This document shows, one piece after another, positions 49,469 through 63,300 of a stretch of DNA of 64,000 bases; positions within the stretch are counted from its first letter, which is position 1; every line of letters starts with the position of its first letter. The DNA comes from Triops longicaudatus (Eukaryota; Arthropoda; Branchiopoda; Notostraca; Triopsidae), in NCBI GenBank assembly GCA_022885665.1, contig JAGQDJ010000020.1:1-64000 (forward strand). The letters run 5' to 3'. Position numbers and translations under genes: made by a program. A model generated the notes under the pieces. That model did no database searches, had not been told where the DNA came from, and saw nothing but the letters and a program-made list of their open reading frames with translations.

Positions 49469-50693
49469 GCTTCACTTCAAGACATTAATTTGTCATACGA
49501 CCGTCCACTGTCACTGCAAGCATGCAAATACTAGCTGTAAACGAGGGTCAAAACACTCCAGAGAGCCGCAAAATACAAATAAGAAACCCCGCCTTCTCGA
49601 CCTTGGGGCTTACGTCTTGTTTATTTTGCTGGGCAAGTCCCTAGCACGCCCAGCTTGTCCGATTCGTTCGTCATGTTAAGAAGTACTCTGTTCGCGCGTA
49701 TTTTGTAAGGGTCCCGATAGGTGCTGCCACCATTTGGCACTTACGGCTAGGAGAGCGTGCTAACCCGTCAACGCTCGCGTAAAGCGAAATATTTTTAATA
49801 CGAAAATGTGGGGAAATTTCGAATATTATAGAAATAAAATTACACCGAAGCAGTTTTTTACCTAATTTAAATATGTTCTGAAAATGTCTAAGATGCTTTC
49901 TTTTATATTATTTTGCGGTTAATTTTCAGGGATTTCGCGCTCTTTTCGCTGCGCAAACAAAAATCAGTTCCGGGTAAGAGAATATTTGACGAATCCTGCA
50001 AGTGCAGCAACAGACAACAGTATATTTTCTTGAACATATCCTCGTGTATATGTATAATCGTTTTAAATTGGGTAAAAACCTCTTAGTTTGGAGGTGAATA
50101 TTGTTTTCATGCTCTATCTCGACAATATCCCGTTATGCGTATACAACTCGCGTAAAGCAAAACAACCTTGAGAGTTGCTTCGAGAAAAACCGCGTAAAGC
50201 GCGTTTTCACTCGACTCCTTTGGCCATCGCGCGGCTCTAATGTAAAATACGTGCAAGACGAAAAATATTTTCAAAATAAACAAGTGTCCGGTGGTACCCT
50301 GTTTTGACTCAACCCTTAAAAAGAATAATTTCCGTTATATTCTATTTCACGGTTGTGCCTAAGTACCTTTCATTTTATAGGAGGTTGAGTTATTATTTTA
50401 CGAAATCCCTAGCTTTCTAGTCTAAATGGAATACTCGCGTTTTCCATGAATAATCCCTCAGAAACGCCTTGGAAAAATTTACCAAGACGATATATAACAA
50501 GAAACACGCATTTTGTTCGCCCTAATTCTCGTTTACCTTCAAATAGACCCATTTGGCTAACACTTATAACCATCTTTTTCAACAAAAGAGTTTTATCTTC
50601 AGGGATAAGATTGGGCCTTTCTATTTGTTTCATAAAGAAATACGACACGTTAGCTTTTGCCCTCATTTTGCTCTGCTTACGACTCTAAAAAAG
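49469..50693. promoter_or_regulatory. Divergent upstream region of FYCO1 and OMA1
   Basis: 1.2 kb between the start codons of two divergently transcribed genes. No coding exon and no clear TATA box. Both promoters must lie here or in unseen 5' UTR exons. Confidence 0.4.
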
Positions 50694-53074
50694 ATGTCAA
50701 AGTTTCTGCCGTTGTTAGCTAGGAGCATTGCGCAAAAGTTTCCCCGCAATCTCGGCCAGTTGTCGCCCCAGTCGAGCGTATCTAACCGATTTATCGCCTT
50801 AAAGCCAGCGCTCTTTAACCACAACACAATTTCCAAGCGCGGTTTTCGCACCTCCGCTCGTCAAAATGCCATACCACCAGTACTTCTTATCCTTCTGCGA
50901 CCACTGGCTAAAGGATTAGCATTTCTTGTGGGCCGCAACTTCCGCAAGTGGTGGAGCACCTTATCGCCCGAGCAGAAACGGCAACACTGGCGCCACCTCT
51001 TTCGCAACCGCAATAAATTGGCCGGTACTGCCATCTTTAATTGCAAACCAACTTTATCTTCTCTTTGATATTTGATTTTTCAGCAAATTGCAATTTAAAA
51101 TTTGTATTACTTTTTGCATTTTTTATGTGTTCGATTTTCCCTGATTAAATTTGTGTCGTTTAGGTATTGCGTTGGCTGGAACGGGATTTGGATATTACTA
51201 TTACCAGACGCACGTGGAGGAGGCGCCGATTACGAAAAGAAAGCGTTTTGTGATATTTAGCAGCGAGCAGATTCGCCAATTGGCTGCTATAGAATTCGAG
51301 GCCGTAAGTAACGACGTGACAAAATGTACTTTAGATCAACGTGAGTCTAAGGCCGACTTATGTTGACTGGCTCTGGTACACCTAACAAAAAAAAAAAGAT
51401 TTTAAAATGTATATTAAAAAGTTTGACTAACTTATCTCTATTGTGTGTATTCCAGCTTTGCGACGAGTTTCGCGATCGCATTTTGCATGTCGAACATCCC
51501 GTTTATCAGAGAGTTGCCCGCGTGGTGCAAACTTTACTTGCCGCTAACAAGGATTGGCCGCAGATTTACAACAAACAGTGGTCTGTTACGGTCCTGGACG
51601 AGCCAGGTTCGGTTAACGCGTTTGTTTTGCCGGTAAAACCTACTTAAACAAAGTTTTTAAAGTTTTCTGAGTGAATCTTTGTTGTTATGTCTTTGTTGCG
51701 GTAGAACGGAAATATTTTCGTATTTACGGGCATGCTGGACCTGTGTAAAACCGACGACGAATTAGGAATCGTGTTGGGTCACGAAATCGCGCACGCAGTG
51801 CTAAACCACGCAGCTGAGCACGCCACACGTGATCAGCTCATCGAAACGCTTAAAGTGTTCCTAGTGGGCTTGGCATGGGCGTTCTTACCCAGCGATCTAC
51901 TGGCCTTCTTGGGCTACGCGACGAGCTCGTACCTTGCACAGACAGTTTTCCATTTTCCCTACAGTCGAGATATGGAAAACGAAGCTGATGAAGTCGGATT
52001 GCAAATGGCTGCTAAGGTATGGAAAAAACAAGGAAAGCCTGGGAATCTTGAACTACTAAAATAGCTTGAATTAACTCAGAATCCACTACTTAACTTCGCA
52101 CTGGATGTGTTGAAATGTGTAAATAGCTTTTGTAGGTTATGATTAAAGGCCATATCACGAGATTAACTCGATTTTTTAGAAAAACTTTGCGACAATAATG
52201 TAAAGGACTTCTTGTATATTCCTGAGAGATATTTGCGAAATATCGCTGTGTAAGTTTCCAAAACTGAACCAAGTTTAAAATTTTTTTCGGAAAAATATTT
52301 TTAAAAATTAGTCTTCGACGAGTTCTAGGTTATTTTTCAAGTGAATTTTCAAAGAGAACAGGATTACAATCCAACAATTAGTTTTTGAATTATGAAAGGC
52401 TAATTTTTGCCAATTTTCCGTTCTCGCGACGTAAAAACATTAGATGGCGTGGGAAGCAATGGAAAAATACATTGAGTTTGCAATGCCATCTATAGGACTG
52501 CATGGTCCCTAGCTTAAGTGCACCATCCCTTAATAACAATTTCTTTAAAAAAGAGGCTATTTTTGCAAAATAAGTTAAATCGACTTCCAGGGATACTAGA
52601 GTTCCTATCTAATTGAAACAATAAACAAATAAAAATTTTCGCTGCTAAGTTCACTGCATTTTCTTTAGGCCTGCGTGGACGTAAGAGTTGCCAGTGCCTT
52701 TTGGTCGAAAATGTCCATTTTATCCGAAATCGAAGGTGCTGTTGAGGCCGAGTTCCTGTCGACACATCCTGCCCACGACAAACGCCAAAAACGTCTCGAA
52801 GACTTGCTGCCCATCGCGTTGTCATTCCGGGAACAATGCCAGGTTCGTAGACCATTTTGCTCCGCGAACTCAGCAAAGAAAAGTTAATGCTGTTTCCTTT
52901 TTCCAGTGTCCTAAACTTCCTGGGAGAGACCCGCGAAGTGAGATAGACCAATTCAAGGAAGCATTGTTAGCCTCCCGGAATAAAACGCGTCCTGTAGCCA
53001 TATTGTTGGATCCGCCTAGCATGAATACCGCCATTACAGCCATCGCGACTGGCAAGTCTTCGGCGTCCACCTAA
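50694..53074 (+). CDS. OMA1: OMA1 zinc metalloendopeptidase of the mitochondrial inner membrane
   Basis: Six exons (50694-51024, 51164-51303, 51456-51632, 51705-52016, 52669-52842, 52907-53074) join to 433 residues. The N-terminus (MSKFLPLLARSIAQKFPRN) is basic and lacks acidic residues, as in a mitochondrial presequence. A hydrophobic stretch (GIALAGTGFGYYYY) follows. The M48 peptidase core has the zinc motif HEIAH (GHEIAHAVLNHAAEH) and the third ligand in ENEADEVGL. The SVNAFVLP and NGNIFVFTGML segments are typical of the family. Near the end is STHPAHDKR. OMA1 cleaves OPA1 and other substrates when membrane potential drops. The same frame is open upstream to 50553, but the first ATG giving a presequence is at 50694. 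AATAAA at 53182 may be its poly(A) signal. Confidence 0.93.
52017..52668 (+). other. OMA1 intron 4
   Basis: A 652-bp intron with donor GTATGG and acceptor CTTTAG. No other feature is recognised. Confidence 0.6.
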
Positions 53075-54438
53075 AAATACTTTTATTTTCTAGAATCTTA
53101 GCGTAGAAATCGGTGTGTCAACACTGCGTTGACCGCACGAAACGAAACGGAAACGGTTTGAAAAGAAAAGCCTCGAGAGTAAATAAACCAGTGCAAGTTT
53201 AATTGGAATGAACCTCCTTGTAATTTCTTCCAAAGCCAAACATAACCAACTTGGGAAAAGGACGCTGAACAACGTTGGAACCAAGCAAAATTTTCATATT
53301 TCTCCCCCACAAGAAACATCTTTTCCTATTACACACATTCTTTAGCGACAAGCTACACCTTGTAATGTAACAAAACCTTGCGCAACCAACAATACCCCCA
53401 AAAAATCTTCGACAATGCGCAAAAAACTCCCACACTTAAACTCACCCTTAAAAAGACTTGCTGTATACATTTTTGTCGATATAACACTAGAAAGACAGAA
53501 GCTGAACGCTTCTCTCTTCTTTTTTTGCTCTTTTCACTGTTCATCACAAAACTAGGCACAACAACATGAAAAACGCTTGACGCCATCGCTTATCAACAAA
53601 TCTTTTGTTTTGCAACAGGATACAAAACTCGTAAAATAGACGCAAGTGGGCCATGACAATTCTTTTTCCAAAACACACAAAATAAACGCCGCCTGAGAAA
53701 CTGGCTGTACTATCAAAACTAAGCGATAATTCTCTATTTTTTTTTCAATTGCTCCAAGTGCAAGAAAAAAATCAAGTGGAAGAGCACAAATTCGTAACAT
53801 GTGGGGGCGTGGCAGCTGCGTTTTTAACAGATCGGACCAAAGAAACAACGGAAGGTTTAACTGATTGTAACTATTATGGGGAAATAAGTTAGGAAGGAAA
53901 AGGAATTTTTGTTATGGTTTAAAAAAAGGTTTTGTTGGTTGTTATTTTTGGTTGAGCAACGGAGACCAGAACATAAAATTCATTTGCAACTTTCTAAACA
54001 ATGACGGTGGGATGTAGAAAGCTATATAAAGCGAAGTCAACCTGCTTTCCCCTCCATATCTTTCGAAATTACAAAAAAGCTTCGTTTCCATAAACTTTTG
54101 CTCTTTTCATACGTAAAACTCAACTTGATTACAAAAAACTTTAAAAGTTTCATAGTAATTGGGACCATAGCAAATTATCCTACGAAGTTTTCTTTTTTTT
54201 TTACGTATGAGTGGCCCTAACAAGCGGACAATAAGAAAGACAACAGAATGCTCGCCAAAATCACTGGCCGGTTTTATGTTTTAAAACTACCAGACAAAAT
54301 CGTTTCTGTAGTGTTGTAATTCCCCTCCCTTTAGTCTCGAATCTAGTCGATTCGCCCGTCTCGTTTTTGTACCTTTCCTAGCATTCCAAAGAGTAGTGGA
54401 GTTTACATTTCTTTTACATCTCTTTTTCTGCAAGGTTT
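53075..54438. other. Convergent 3' interval between OMA1 and midnolin
   Basis: No coding exon is recognised. It holds the two 3' UTRs. No clear AATAAA for midnolin was found on the minus strand. Confidence 0.4.
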
Positions 54439-57400
54439 TCAAGCTACAACCGCTTCCGCGTTCAATTCGCGAGCTACGTCAGTGGCAGCGGAAGCACCGG
54501 GCGCGTCAGACGTGTCCATGGGCGTGTCTTCACTGCAAGGAACGTCCCCTAATGTAGTAGAGGCAGTGGGGTGCAGGATTGCTGCCGTAGCTGCTGCTGC
54601 GTCACCGGCCGGTTCTGCTTTGGCCGAACCAGACCACGCGTAAGGTGAAACACGGGCTTCACGACGCGCGCGTCTGCGCGCTCTTCGCTCTTCCATCACC
54701 ATGCGCAGTTGCTCCAATTTGCCCCGCGTCGCTTGGTTCTCTTCAGACATACGGCTGACTTCTTCTAAAAGAAAACCAACCACAAATTAGCACAACGAAA
54801 CCCTTGTCCAGTCTCATATTCTACTTAAGTTCCACACATATTTATAATCTGTTTTAAGTTCCTCACAGTTGCTTACTGTTCTTCTCTATTTACTTTTATT
54901 TCTAGCTTGCACTAGTGAATCAGAGTACACTTTCGCCTACAAGCTAGGGCTTTGTTTCCGTTTATTTCATACCAATCTTGTTATTTATTATTATTTTATT
55001 AGTTCAATGTCATTATTTCTAAAAAAAAGGAAGTAAAGAGGCAATCGAATGATTTTCTCTTGGATAAAATGGTCACCTCTGGGTTGTAGAGGTGCTCGGA
55101 AGCTGAAAGGAGGCAAAGCCGTGTTTGCCTTACCCGCAGACTTGTACGAGGAGGGCGCAGATGTCGAGGAAGCGGCGGTTGGCAAGAACTGTGAGGTGGT
55201 GGCAGTGGAGGCGCTGGGGGTTTTGCTGTTGCTGCATCCCAGGACGTCGTTGAGGATGGGGGAGCTGGAAGAAGAAGCCGTCGAGTTGGCAGTAGCTGTA
55301 AAAGACGATGAAGGTGACGAGGAGGCTGGTGTTCCGGCTGCCGAGGGAAGCGGCCCGGTGGAAACGCTTTGTAAGTGTCGACGATACTGTGGCGTGGCAC
55401 AAAGGAGATCGTTAAGGATGTGGATAATGGTGCTGATGTCACGTTTGGGACGCCCGTTCTTGTCTTGCAAGGCGGGATTCAACGTGCCCGAAAACGTGCC
55501 TGAGTAAACGCCTTTCCCGTGGTGATGCATACTCTCAATAATGGCACCTTGTCGTCGGCGTCGGCTTTCGCTCTATAAAGAAACACAAGTTTATGCCATG
55601 AGTTAAATTAGTTACGGCACATCAAACATAAACAACGTACGCAGAATACAATTCAAAAAGACTGTATGAAAAATCGTCTCTACCTAACGATAGTAACCAA
55701 TATCTTACTAAATTGCCACTAACGACAGAAAAACTGACAATGAAGCCGCACTTCATGGATATACCATTACTATTCCTGCTTCAAGAATAAATATACTGAG
55801 TAACAATGAACACACGCAAACACTCAGCCTTTCTTGTACAACGAATAACATTCCCTGTAGCTACAATCAAAGTTCACTTGTTACGCTATAGTTCACATGT
55901 AAACTTTCATTGTTAGGCACACGCGGTAATTCGACTTCGCAAGCTTGGCACAGTTTCGGGAACTGCGTTTCTACTGCCACATTCTGTCCTGTCTCCGAGA
56001 AACAGCGGGGACCGGACTGAATTTGGCAGAGGATAAAAACGATTTTAAAAAAAAAACGACATTAGCACAATTTAGTTTCTGCAATACCGTTTCATAGAAC
56101 GTTAACTTATGCGATAAATACAAAAAGGTTCGAGACGTAGGTACTAAACTTACACTACTAGTTCCGGATCTGCACGTCAGCACTTCGGACGACAATTGCT
56201 TGAGCGTTTGGGTCAAATTGCGAGACGCTTCCGCCAAAGCTCTGGTATCTAACAAAGGTTTATTTTCATCTCCACAGTGGTCACAACCTTTGCATTCTTC
56301 AGTAAAACAAGACGTGGAAGATGACGACGATGAAATCGAAGGCGATGAAGTGGACGATAACGAAGCAGCGGAAGAAGTTGAAGATGACGAAGAATTAGAA
56401 GAAAACGATAACGGCGTAGGCGTGTCTGATGGAACCGTGCGGGAGGGATTCGATGGCGCTCCGGTGGCAGGTTTGTTGACAACAGGACGAGGTAGATTAT
56501 GGGTGACGGCGCTGGAGGCAGTTGGTGCAGGTGTACCCATGGTGGTAGCAGGTTTGCTCAATTCAGCCGCGAGCAAAGGCGAAGGAGATCGAGACACAGC
56601 AGCGGTCGGCAAGCTGCTAGTTGGTCTGCTATTGGCCGGGGCGTTCAACATGGCTGACAAGCCTGTTCCTAAGGCTGACGATGAGGTGGGTGACGTCGTC
56701 AAGGGGGCGGTGGTCGTCCCTGGCGTCGTTGTCGCGGCCGGACTCGGTCTGGAGGACGACGAACGTCGGTGGGTTGAGGAATGGGGCGCCACGGCCGACA
56801 ACTGAAGCTGGATGAGCATCATGTGATCGCCCAGACGCATCGTCAGGTTCAGAGGTGCTTTGCCTGACAAGAAATCGTTCACCTTGATGAAAGAAAACAA
56901 AAGCAATTAATAAGAATGTTCCGAAATTTAACACTAATCAACTAAATTCCTGATTTATTCACCAGAATCTTTCTTTCATTAATTTCCGCTTGTTTTTCAA
57001 AGAGTTTGGCTTTTCAACAGTCATTTAAAGTGAATTTCTGGATTTTTCTTAAGAATTTCTAAACTTATTTGCAGACTTTCTCCCAACTCTTTCCTCACAA
57101 CACTAAAAACATCGAGTTAAGCTGTCAAGCATGTAATGTAAACGATATGTTATCTTGAGAGGTTACAAATGGAAAGTTGGCCCGTTCCATGCTTACACGC
57201 CGTCTCTCTCTTTCTCTTCTCCATTTTTCCCTTCGAAAACTGTCTTGTCTAGCCAAGGCCAGTCGTTCGTACACCGTAAAGGAAAAACTTTTTCGGGGCT
57301 AACTTACACGTACCCAAAAACGCCAAGGTAAGTTTTCTACCACAGGTGAGGGACCCCTGCCAAGGATACGCTACGCTTTTTGGAATTCTCCGGACCCCAA

Positions 57401-60323
57401 AAAGGAACGAAAGCTACGCAACCTAGCGTCTTTCTCAAGTTATTGAATTTACACAAGAAAGTCCTTCGACTAGACATTTTTTTGGGGTCAGAGCGTAGTT
57501 TCTGTGAAGAAATAAATTTTTATAAAATCCGTAATTCACTGTTGACATAACGAGAAAGTTTTTTCTACCTAGTTCCTTTACCACGTCTTTTAAAATATTC
57601 CGACACAAATCATACTTCCAAGAGCTTTAATGGTTGATGCAAGCTTTAAGCTTTACTAAAAAAGCATACACTACGAACATGGTTGCCAAGATATACACGC
57701 TTCAGTATGTGACGCGATGGAACTTGCATTAAACATGTAACCAGTCACGAAAATAAATAAATATTCTATCCATATTACACTGTATTACATGCTCCTTGGT
57801 TCTGTAACTATAAAAAAAGCGTTTTTCATTTTTTAACGTTCAGAATATTTATATTTTTCACACCGATGAGCTAAAGCAAGTAACGGGAAGTGATACACAG
57901 CTATAGGGACAAAGATCAACCCAAAGATTGCAGATCGGCACCGGTGTTTAAGCCTAAACAACTCTATCGTAAAACTTGATTTCCGAAGGTCATAAACAAA
58001 GGGTTGTTTTTATTTTCCGTATTTCCGAAAGCATTTGTCCGAAAGTTTGGGTTTTGGCTGCCCAAAGCTCTTTTTGACGGAATTGCGCCAGACCTAATTT
58101 TCCTCCGAAAAACCGTTGCTTGCTGTGTACCAGTTCACTGTTGACCGGGAAGCATGATCTGAGTCACACTACTATAGTAAAAGTACCGTACTCTCTTCCC
58201 TACTCCTTTCCTCGTGAAACGTTTTGAGCCGATAACCACACACAAGTAACGGTATTTAAATCAACGTGTGCCTCGTGTTCACTTTTCCCATAACGGCTTC
58301 AACGCGACAGCTTGCAATCTCTTTAACGCTTGCATATACATGGCAGAGCAGGGCGCTTTGTTGCCGCAAGTTGCAGTGATAAGCGGGGGTTTTCATTGTT
58401 GAAAAGGGTAAGGAGGGGGACCAAAATTCCGCTGCTCCCTATCCATTCCCACGCGAACTTCCAATTCTCACCGCCGAGTCAGGTATAACACTGCCCATCA
58501 ACGGTCTTTCCCCACCAGCCACAAACCGAGGGAGAGCCTACGGCCTCGGCGTGGCTACGCAAGCTGACTTCTACCCCTTCCTTCCCTAACCGTTCCCATG
58601 CTTCACTGTACCTACACCGTGCGGACAATAGCTCCCCCACACCCCAGCAAGTTCCCATGCTAACAATGAAATACGGTATATACAAGAAATTATGCTCTCA
58701 TCGACTAATAATAGCTCAGCATTTTCTGAGTGCAGACAACGTCTTTCACTCAAATCGAATAAATCGCCAATGTTACATAAGCGTTATATCGGAAGCCTAG
58801 CGCACCACTCGCAATTGCACGCGATGCTCCGAATGGAAAGCGCTGCTGTATACGCACTAATCCTATACCAAGCTTCTCGACGGACTTATAATTTGAAAAC
58901 GTTCGATCTTGACGCTAGACCAATGAAGACGCGCTGCAGCGTGACGTAGAAAATGTTCGATTAAGCTAGTAAACCAATGAAGCCCTCAATGCCGGACGAC
59001 GCTGAAAAGCTTCGCTTCTGGTACTACAGCTGCAACAATGAACTTCGCACGAAGTTCGTTGCTAAACTTGCGATAAATAGTTTGTGGTCGAAATTATGAC
59101 AACAATTAATTCCCCACGTACCAGAAGCTCAACATTTTGTTGTGCAGTAAGCATACATATTTTGATACCTGTATAATGCCTAACTTGTCCTTCTAGCCTG
59201 TGTAACCCTAAAGCTCGAGTTTTCGGTTGATTTCGACGCAAGGAATAGTGCGTTATACGGTCTTTACAGTGCTGCCAAAAGGTATTGAATGGATTTCTTG
59301 TGTATGGTTATGTGCCTATCTGTCTAACGAGTTACATCCTAGGGAATCGAGCTGGAACGCTGGGCGTGCGAGTCCTTGGCAGGAAATCCGCCCATATTCA
59401 AATGGACATTTCTGGATAGTTTCCGTAGAGGGTTAGTGGTGGTGAGCTAGCCTTGGTTATAAGTGCACATGCCCTGCTACGCTTCTGCACTTAAAAGTGG
59501 CTGGCTTCGTCTGCACTGCTGCAGTTGAGCGTTTGTCTGGTTGCACTTGAACGATTGACCGACCCTGACCCTCGTCTTGGACAAAAGTCTGGGTCTACTT
59601 TTTCGTTGTTCCGCTCCGGAGCTTTTTCACACTTTCTTATGATCTTACCCTCAGGCTATGGCAGAAAATGGCTCGTTTTTTATCCACACTTCTTTCTTTC
59701 GGAAATGAAAAACTTGAAGCCAAGTTTTACTCTACTCCAAGGTGCGACTGTAAAGCGCACCGAGCGGGAAGCCAAATCAGAACAAGATAGTTGCAACGCT
59801 GCAAGGGCTTACATCTACGCGAGCGAAAATGCGCCGAGGGTCAGTGATCGAGTCAAGGCTATAGAAACCTGTCGCATGTGAGATCCTGCGCACGTTTTTA
59901 CATGGCGGGGGAGCGAAAAACACAAGAGAGAGAGAGAGGCAAGAGCTCGAGTTACGTTGCACACGAGAGAAACTTGGGCGTCTCTTGGTTACATATACAT
60001 AAAACTTACAGCAGCACCTTTACGTTGCTCTCTCTCTTTCTCCCCTTTTCGAATAACCCAAATTTTCGGAACGAATCGATTTCACAAAAGCAGATCTCCC
60101 ACCATCCTGAGAGGAGGTTGGAAAGTCTGGTAACCCGAGTTGTTACCAAGTCGTTTTCGACTGGTGTTGTCAACGCAACCCTGATGAAGGTTTTCGGGTT
60201 CTTCGTCCAGTTGGGTGTCGTAATCTTTGTAAATGTTTCGAAACTGAAATAAAAATGCTACGTTACCTGTCCATCGCTGAGGCTTTCCAAGGCTTGCATC
60301 ACACTTTGCTCAGGCCGCTGTGT
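54439..60323 (-). CDS. MIDN: Midnolin, proteasome-targeting adaptor (5' ubiquitin-like exon not found)
   Basis: Four exons join in phase (60323-60267, 56882-56154, 55572-55077, 54764-54439) to 535 residues ending ELNAEAVVA. The first visible exon (QRPEQSVMQALESLSDGQ) and the start of the second (VNDFLSGKAPLNLTMRLGDH, MMLIQLQL) form the first half of the Catch domain. The third exon carries the second half (GVYSGTFSGTLNPALQD, GRPKRDISTIIHILNDLL). The fourth has the charged C-terminal helix (EENQATRGKLEQLRMV, RRARRRARREAR). Between them are long Ser/Thr/Ala/Pro tracts. Midnolin carries nuclear regulatory proteins to the proteasome: Catch grips substrate, the C-terminal helix docks on the proteasome and the N-terminal ubiquitin-like domain stimulates degradation. 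That domain should precede 60323 but is not visible, so the model is 5' partial. The Drosophila relative is stuxnet. Confidence 0.9.
56883..60266 (-). other. Midnolin intron (3.4 kb)
   Basis: No exon is recognised; open frames up to 118 codons show no domain. It has two CAACAATG-type motifs (about 58393, 59029) and a short (AG)n tract at about 59925-59939. Confidence 0.5.
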
Positions 60324-63300
60324 CTGGAAATAGACAAGACAAAAATAGGATGTCATTAATTAGCTATAAATGTTTGCCTCCATTCTCGAATCTCACACCC
60401 AGAAACTCAACATTCATCTCGTGTTGATTTATTATCCCAGGTACTAATAGTCCTTAAAAAGTAATCGAGAGCCAAATCAAACCTGCAGGTAAGCCCTTTC
60501 CCGTTTAATTCGCGGGTACCAACCATTCTTTACAGAAAAACAAAATTCCTATTCAAGATTGCAAGTTCGCATATATTCGAGATCCCCAACGCTTGTATTA
60601 TGGTCAGAAAAAAAAAAGATTTCTTGGATTTTCTTCGCTCTGACGAGAAGCCAAGACGTAACGCAAGAAGGTAGTCAGCTCGACTCTATAGGTCAAACGA
60701 TGACGCTAAGGGCTATTCTGAACCGTAATCCCTGTTAGCCAGACTCGCAGGATCAGGAGGCGTGTTCAGTATTGTATACCCCTGCGTCACTCACCACACG
60801 ACGCCTCTTTCCGACCTACAGCTTGCCTGGGCCCGTCGCTGCTCCCTTCTCTCCGTCTATCTCGTAACAAGCTTTGGCCCAATATCGATTTCGCTTTGTC
60901 TGCCCACAGCCCCTACATATTCACAGCTCATCATATCCTGAACCTGTGTCATGCCTAATTCTCACAGAACCTCAGTGCATGCCTCTTGCTCGCTCCGGGA
61001 CTTCATGATGGTAAAGAAAATTTCACAGGTTTGCTACCCGCGCGAGCCAGTAACATTTCAAGACTTTGCCACAGCCAAGTCGGCCACAAACAACGCACAT
61101 GTCACACGTCTGTTTATACATGCCCATCCGGACAAACCGGAGATCATTTCCCCAAGACCACGACATAACTAGGGAATAATTTACGGGTTTTGTTATACAG
61201 AAATTTACGTATAATCAAGGAATATTTGCAGAGATCATGACAGCTGAACTATGCACAGGTACATATTCCGGGCTTGATCCAGCCGAGTCGATACAATCGT
61301 GAATATTTCCTCGGTTTGCTATCTACCCCATTAATAGAGACACGAGCAATCTCGCAAGTCCTTTTCTCCGGATTTCAAAGAGGAAGAGAGACTAGAACCC
61401 CAATACCATCTCCATCCTGAAAGTTGCGTACAAAACCCGAAAGGAAATGTCGTGTGGAGGGGATGTGGTAGCGAGTACTGGCAACCCGGTTTAAAGAGGG
61501 AGCGAGGCATATTGAGCGACGTGCCACTGTATTCTGACCGTCTCATGGGTCCTACACACGCAAAAACCTTCACCATTTTCTCCCAGGCACAAAACCTTTA
61601 GCCTCATCTCTCTCCAACGGAATATGTATGCCTTTTACCGTGTCTCTATGGAAACCCGTTCTCTCCCTCCACCTAGATTTGTTAGACCCCCACCATGCAG
61701 TCCCTGAGAAAAAGCATAAGCTACCACCGTCAGGAGCTGAAAGGAGATTTCAGGCCGCTTTGCTACGACGTATTAGTCTGTCTGCAAAAGCTCTGTCTTT
61801 TAAAATAAGCTCGACTCAGGGTCCGCTCATCATATGTGCATACACGGTTGGTGTGCTGTACGGTAGCTCGGTTACCAATTTTGCCCGAGCTGGGACCAGC
61901 AGGTCCTCGGAATATTTCGTGAGCCACCGCTACACAGCTTTCTAGCCTAGCGGGAACCCCAGACGCTTCTACGACAACAGTGAACTCCCTCTGGCCACTC
62001 CCCGTAGCACCATTCGATCACTTATGTGTAGAGCGAATACTACGAGCGTATTCCACTCAATAAATCAATATTAAGTAAGTTCACAAAAGCACTTGGCGTA
62101 AGAAGCATAAAAGTTAATTAGAGAAAATTAGCCACAAACTGCTTCACAGTCCTTGACGTCAAAATCGCGTCAAATAGCGAACAGTGAAAATTCACGCTCA
62201 GCAGGATCAAAAACCGTACCCAGAAAAGAAATTGATCACAAAAAACATAACGCAAACATACGAAATTTAATTATTCAAAAATGAAGCAAAATTTATAAAA
62301 CGAAGAAAACACAAGAAAATAAAAAAAATACATTTTTATAGAACCAGCTTAAAAAGATTACACAGCATGCTTCCAATCAGTTGCTAGATTGAATTGTCTT
62401 ACGTTCAGGTTCTCGAATACAACAAAAACCTCGCTATAACGAAGCTTGCTTATAGTGCGTTGCAACAATTACCTGGGAAATGACGTGCCTTTCCACGTTT
62501 CACTGCCTTACATTCCTGACAGATTCGATCTCTGGGGAAATGAATTTGTCCATAAACTAGCGGTGTTCCCTTTTTTCTGCTAGAGTGAAATCCGTTACAT
62601 TACGATTGCGGGACTTGCAAGTCCACATTGGAAGACTAGGTGAGCTTGCTCGGCGCCCCTCCCTAGCCCAGTCTCGGTCCCACCGCCGCGACGAGTTCCC
62701 CTGGTTACGCACACAAAAGAAGACTCGCCGGAGCTCCTGGTGGAGAACCGGGATCGTTTCTGCAGCTTGACCGGTGACCGCGACAGGGGAAGTCCTATAG
62801 GTCTAAACCCACTTTCCGTTCTTTTAACAACGGTCTAATGTTTACTAAATAAAGCCCGCTCACTTCCCACCCCCCAGGCATAATGCTCGATCTTCTTTGC
62901 GTGTGCATCCATACCGCTCAAGAAACCTTTGATCTTCCGTATTCTCGAGCCCTTTTCTATCCCCCAGAAGATGAGCCTTTCGGTGTGCGGCGACAAGGGC
63001 CTCTCTTCCCGGCTAGATCGTGTCCATTGGCCTATTGGCAATCAATACCCAGGGCCAGCTCCCCTCGGTTAGCTTTAGCCTGGGCTTGCAGCTCGGGCAT
63101 TTCGGCGTTTCCATGCAAAACCCACCCTCCTCCCTCTCGTGTTCTTCTAACTTGTGTGCCAGAGTTCCTTTTCCTCTCTGCCTTTAACTAACCAATTCCG
63201 TTTCCAACCCTCATTTTCGTTTTCCAAAACCCTTTTCCCCTTTTACAAAAATGGAAATTACGATCAATTACGTACACTATTCATGTAAGAACAGGAGTCG

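Noticed and set aside
50553..50693. N-terminal extension of OMA1
   Set aside because: The frame is open, but its codons give no targeting signal, and the ATG at 50694 starts a typical mitochondrial presequence.
56200..56805. Acidic 201-codon plus-strand open frame
   Set aside because: It is the antisense of the Ser/Thr/Ala-rich midnolin exon; poly-Ser antisense reads as Asp/Glu/Val runs.
59227..63191. Several 60-124-codon open frames upstream of or within midnolin introns
   Set aside because: No recognisable motif, no clear Met-led domain and no consistent splice sites; consistent with chance in less AT-rich DNA.
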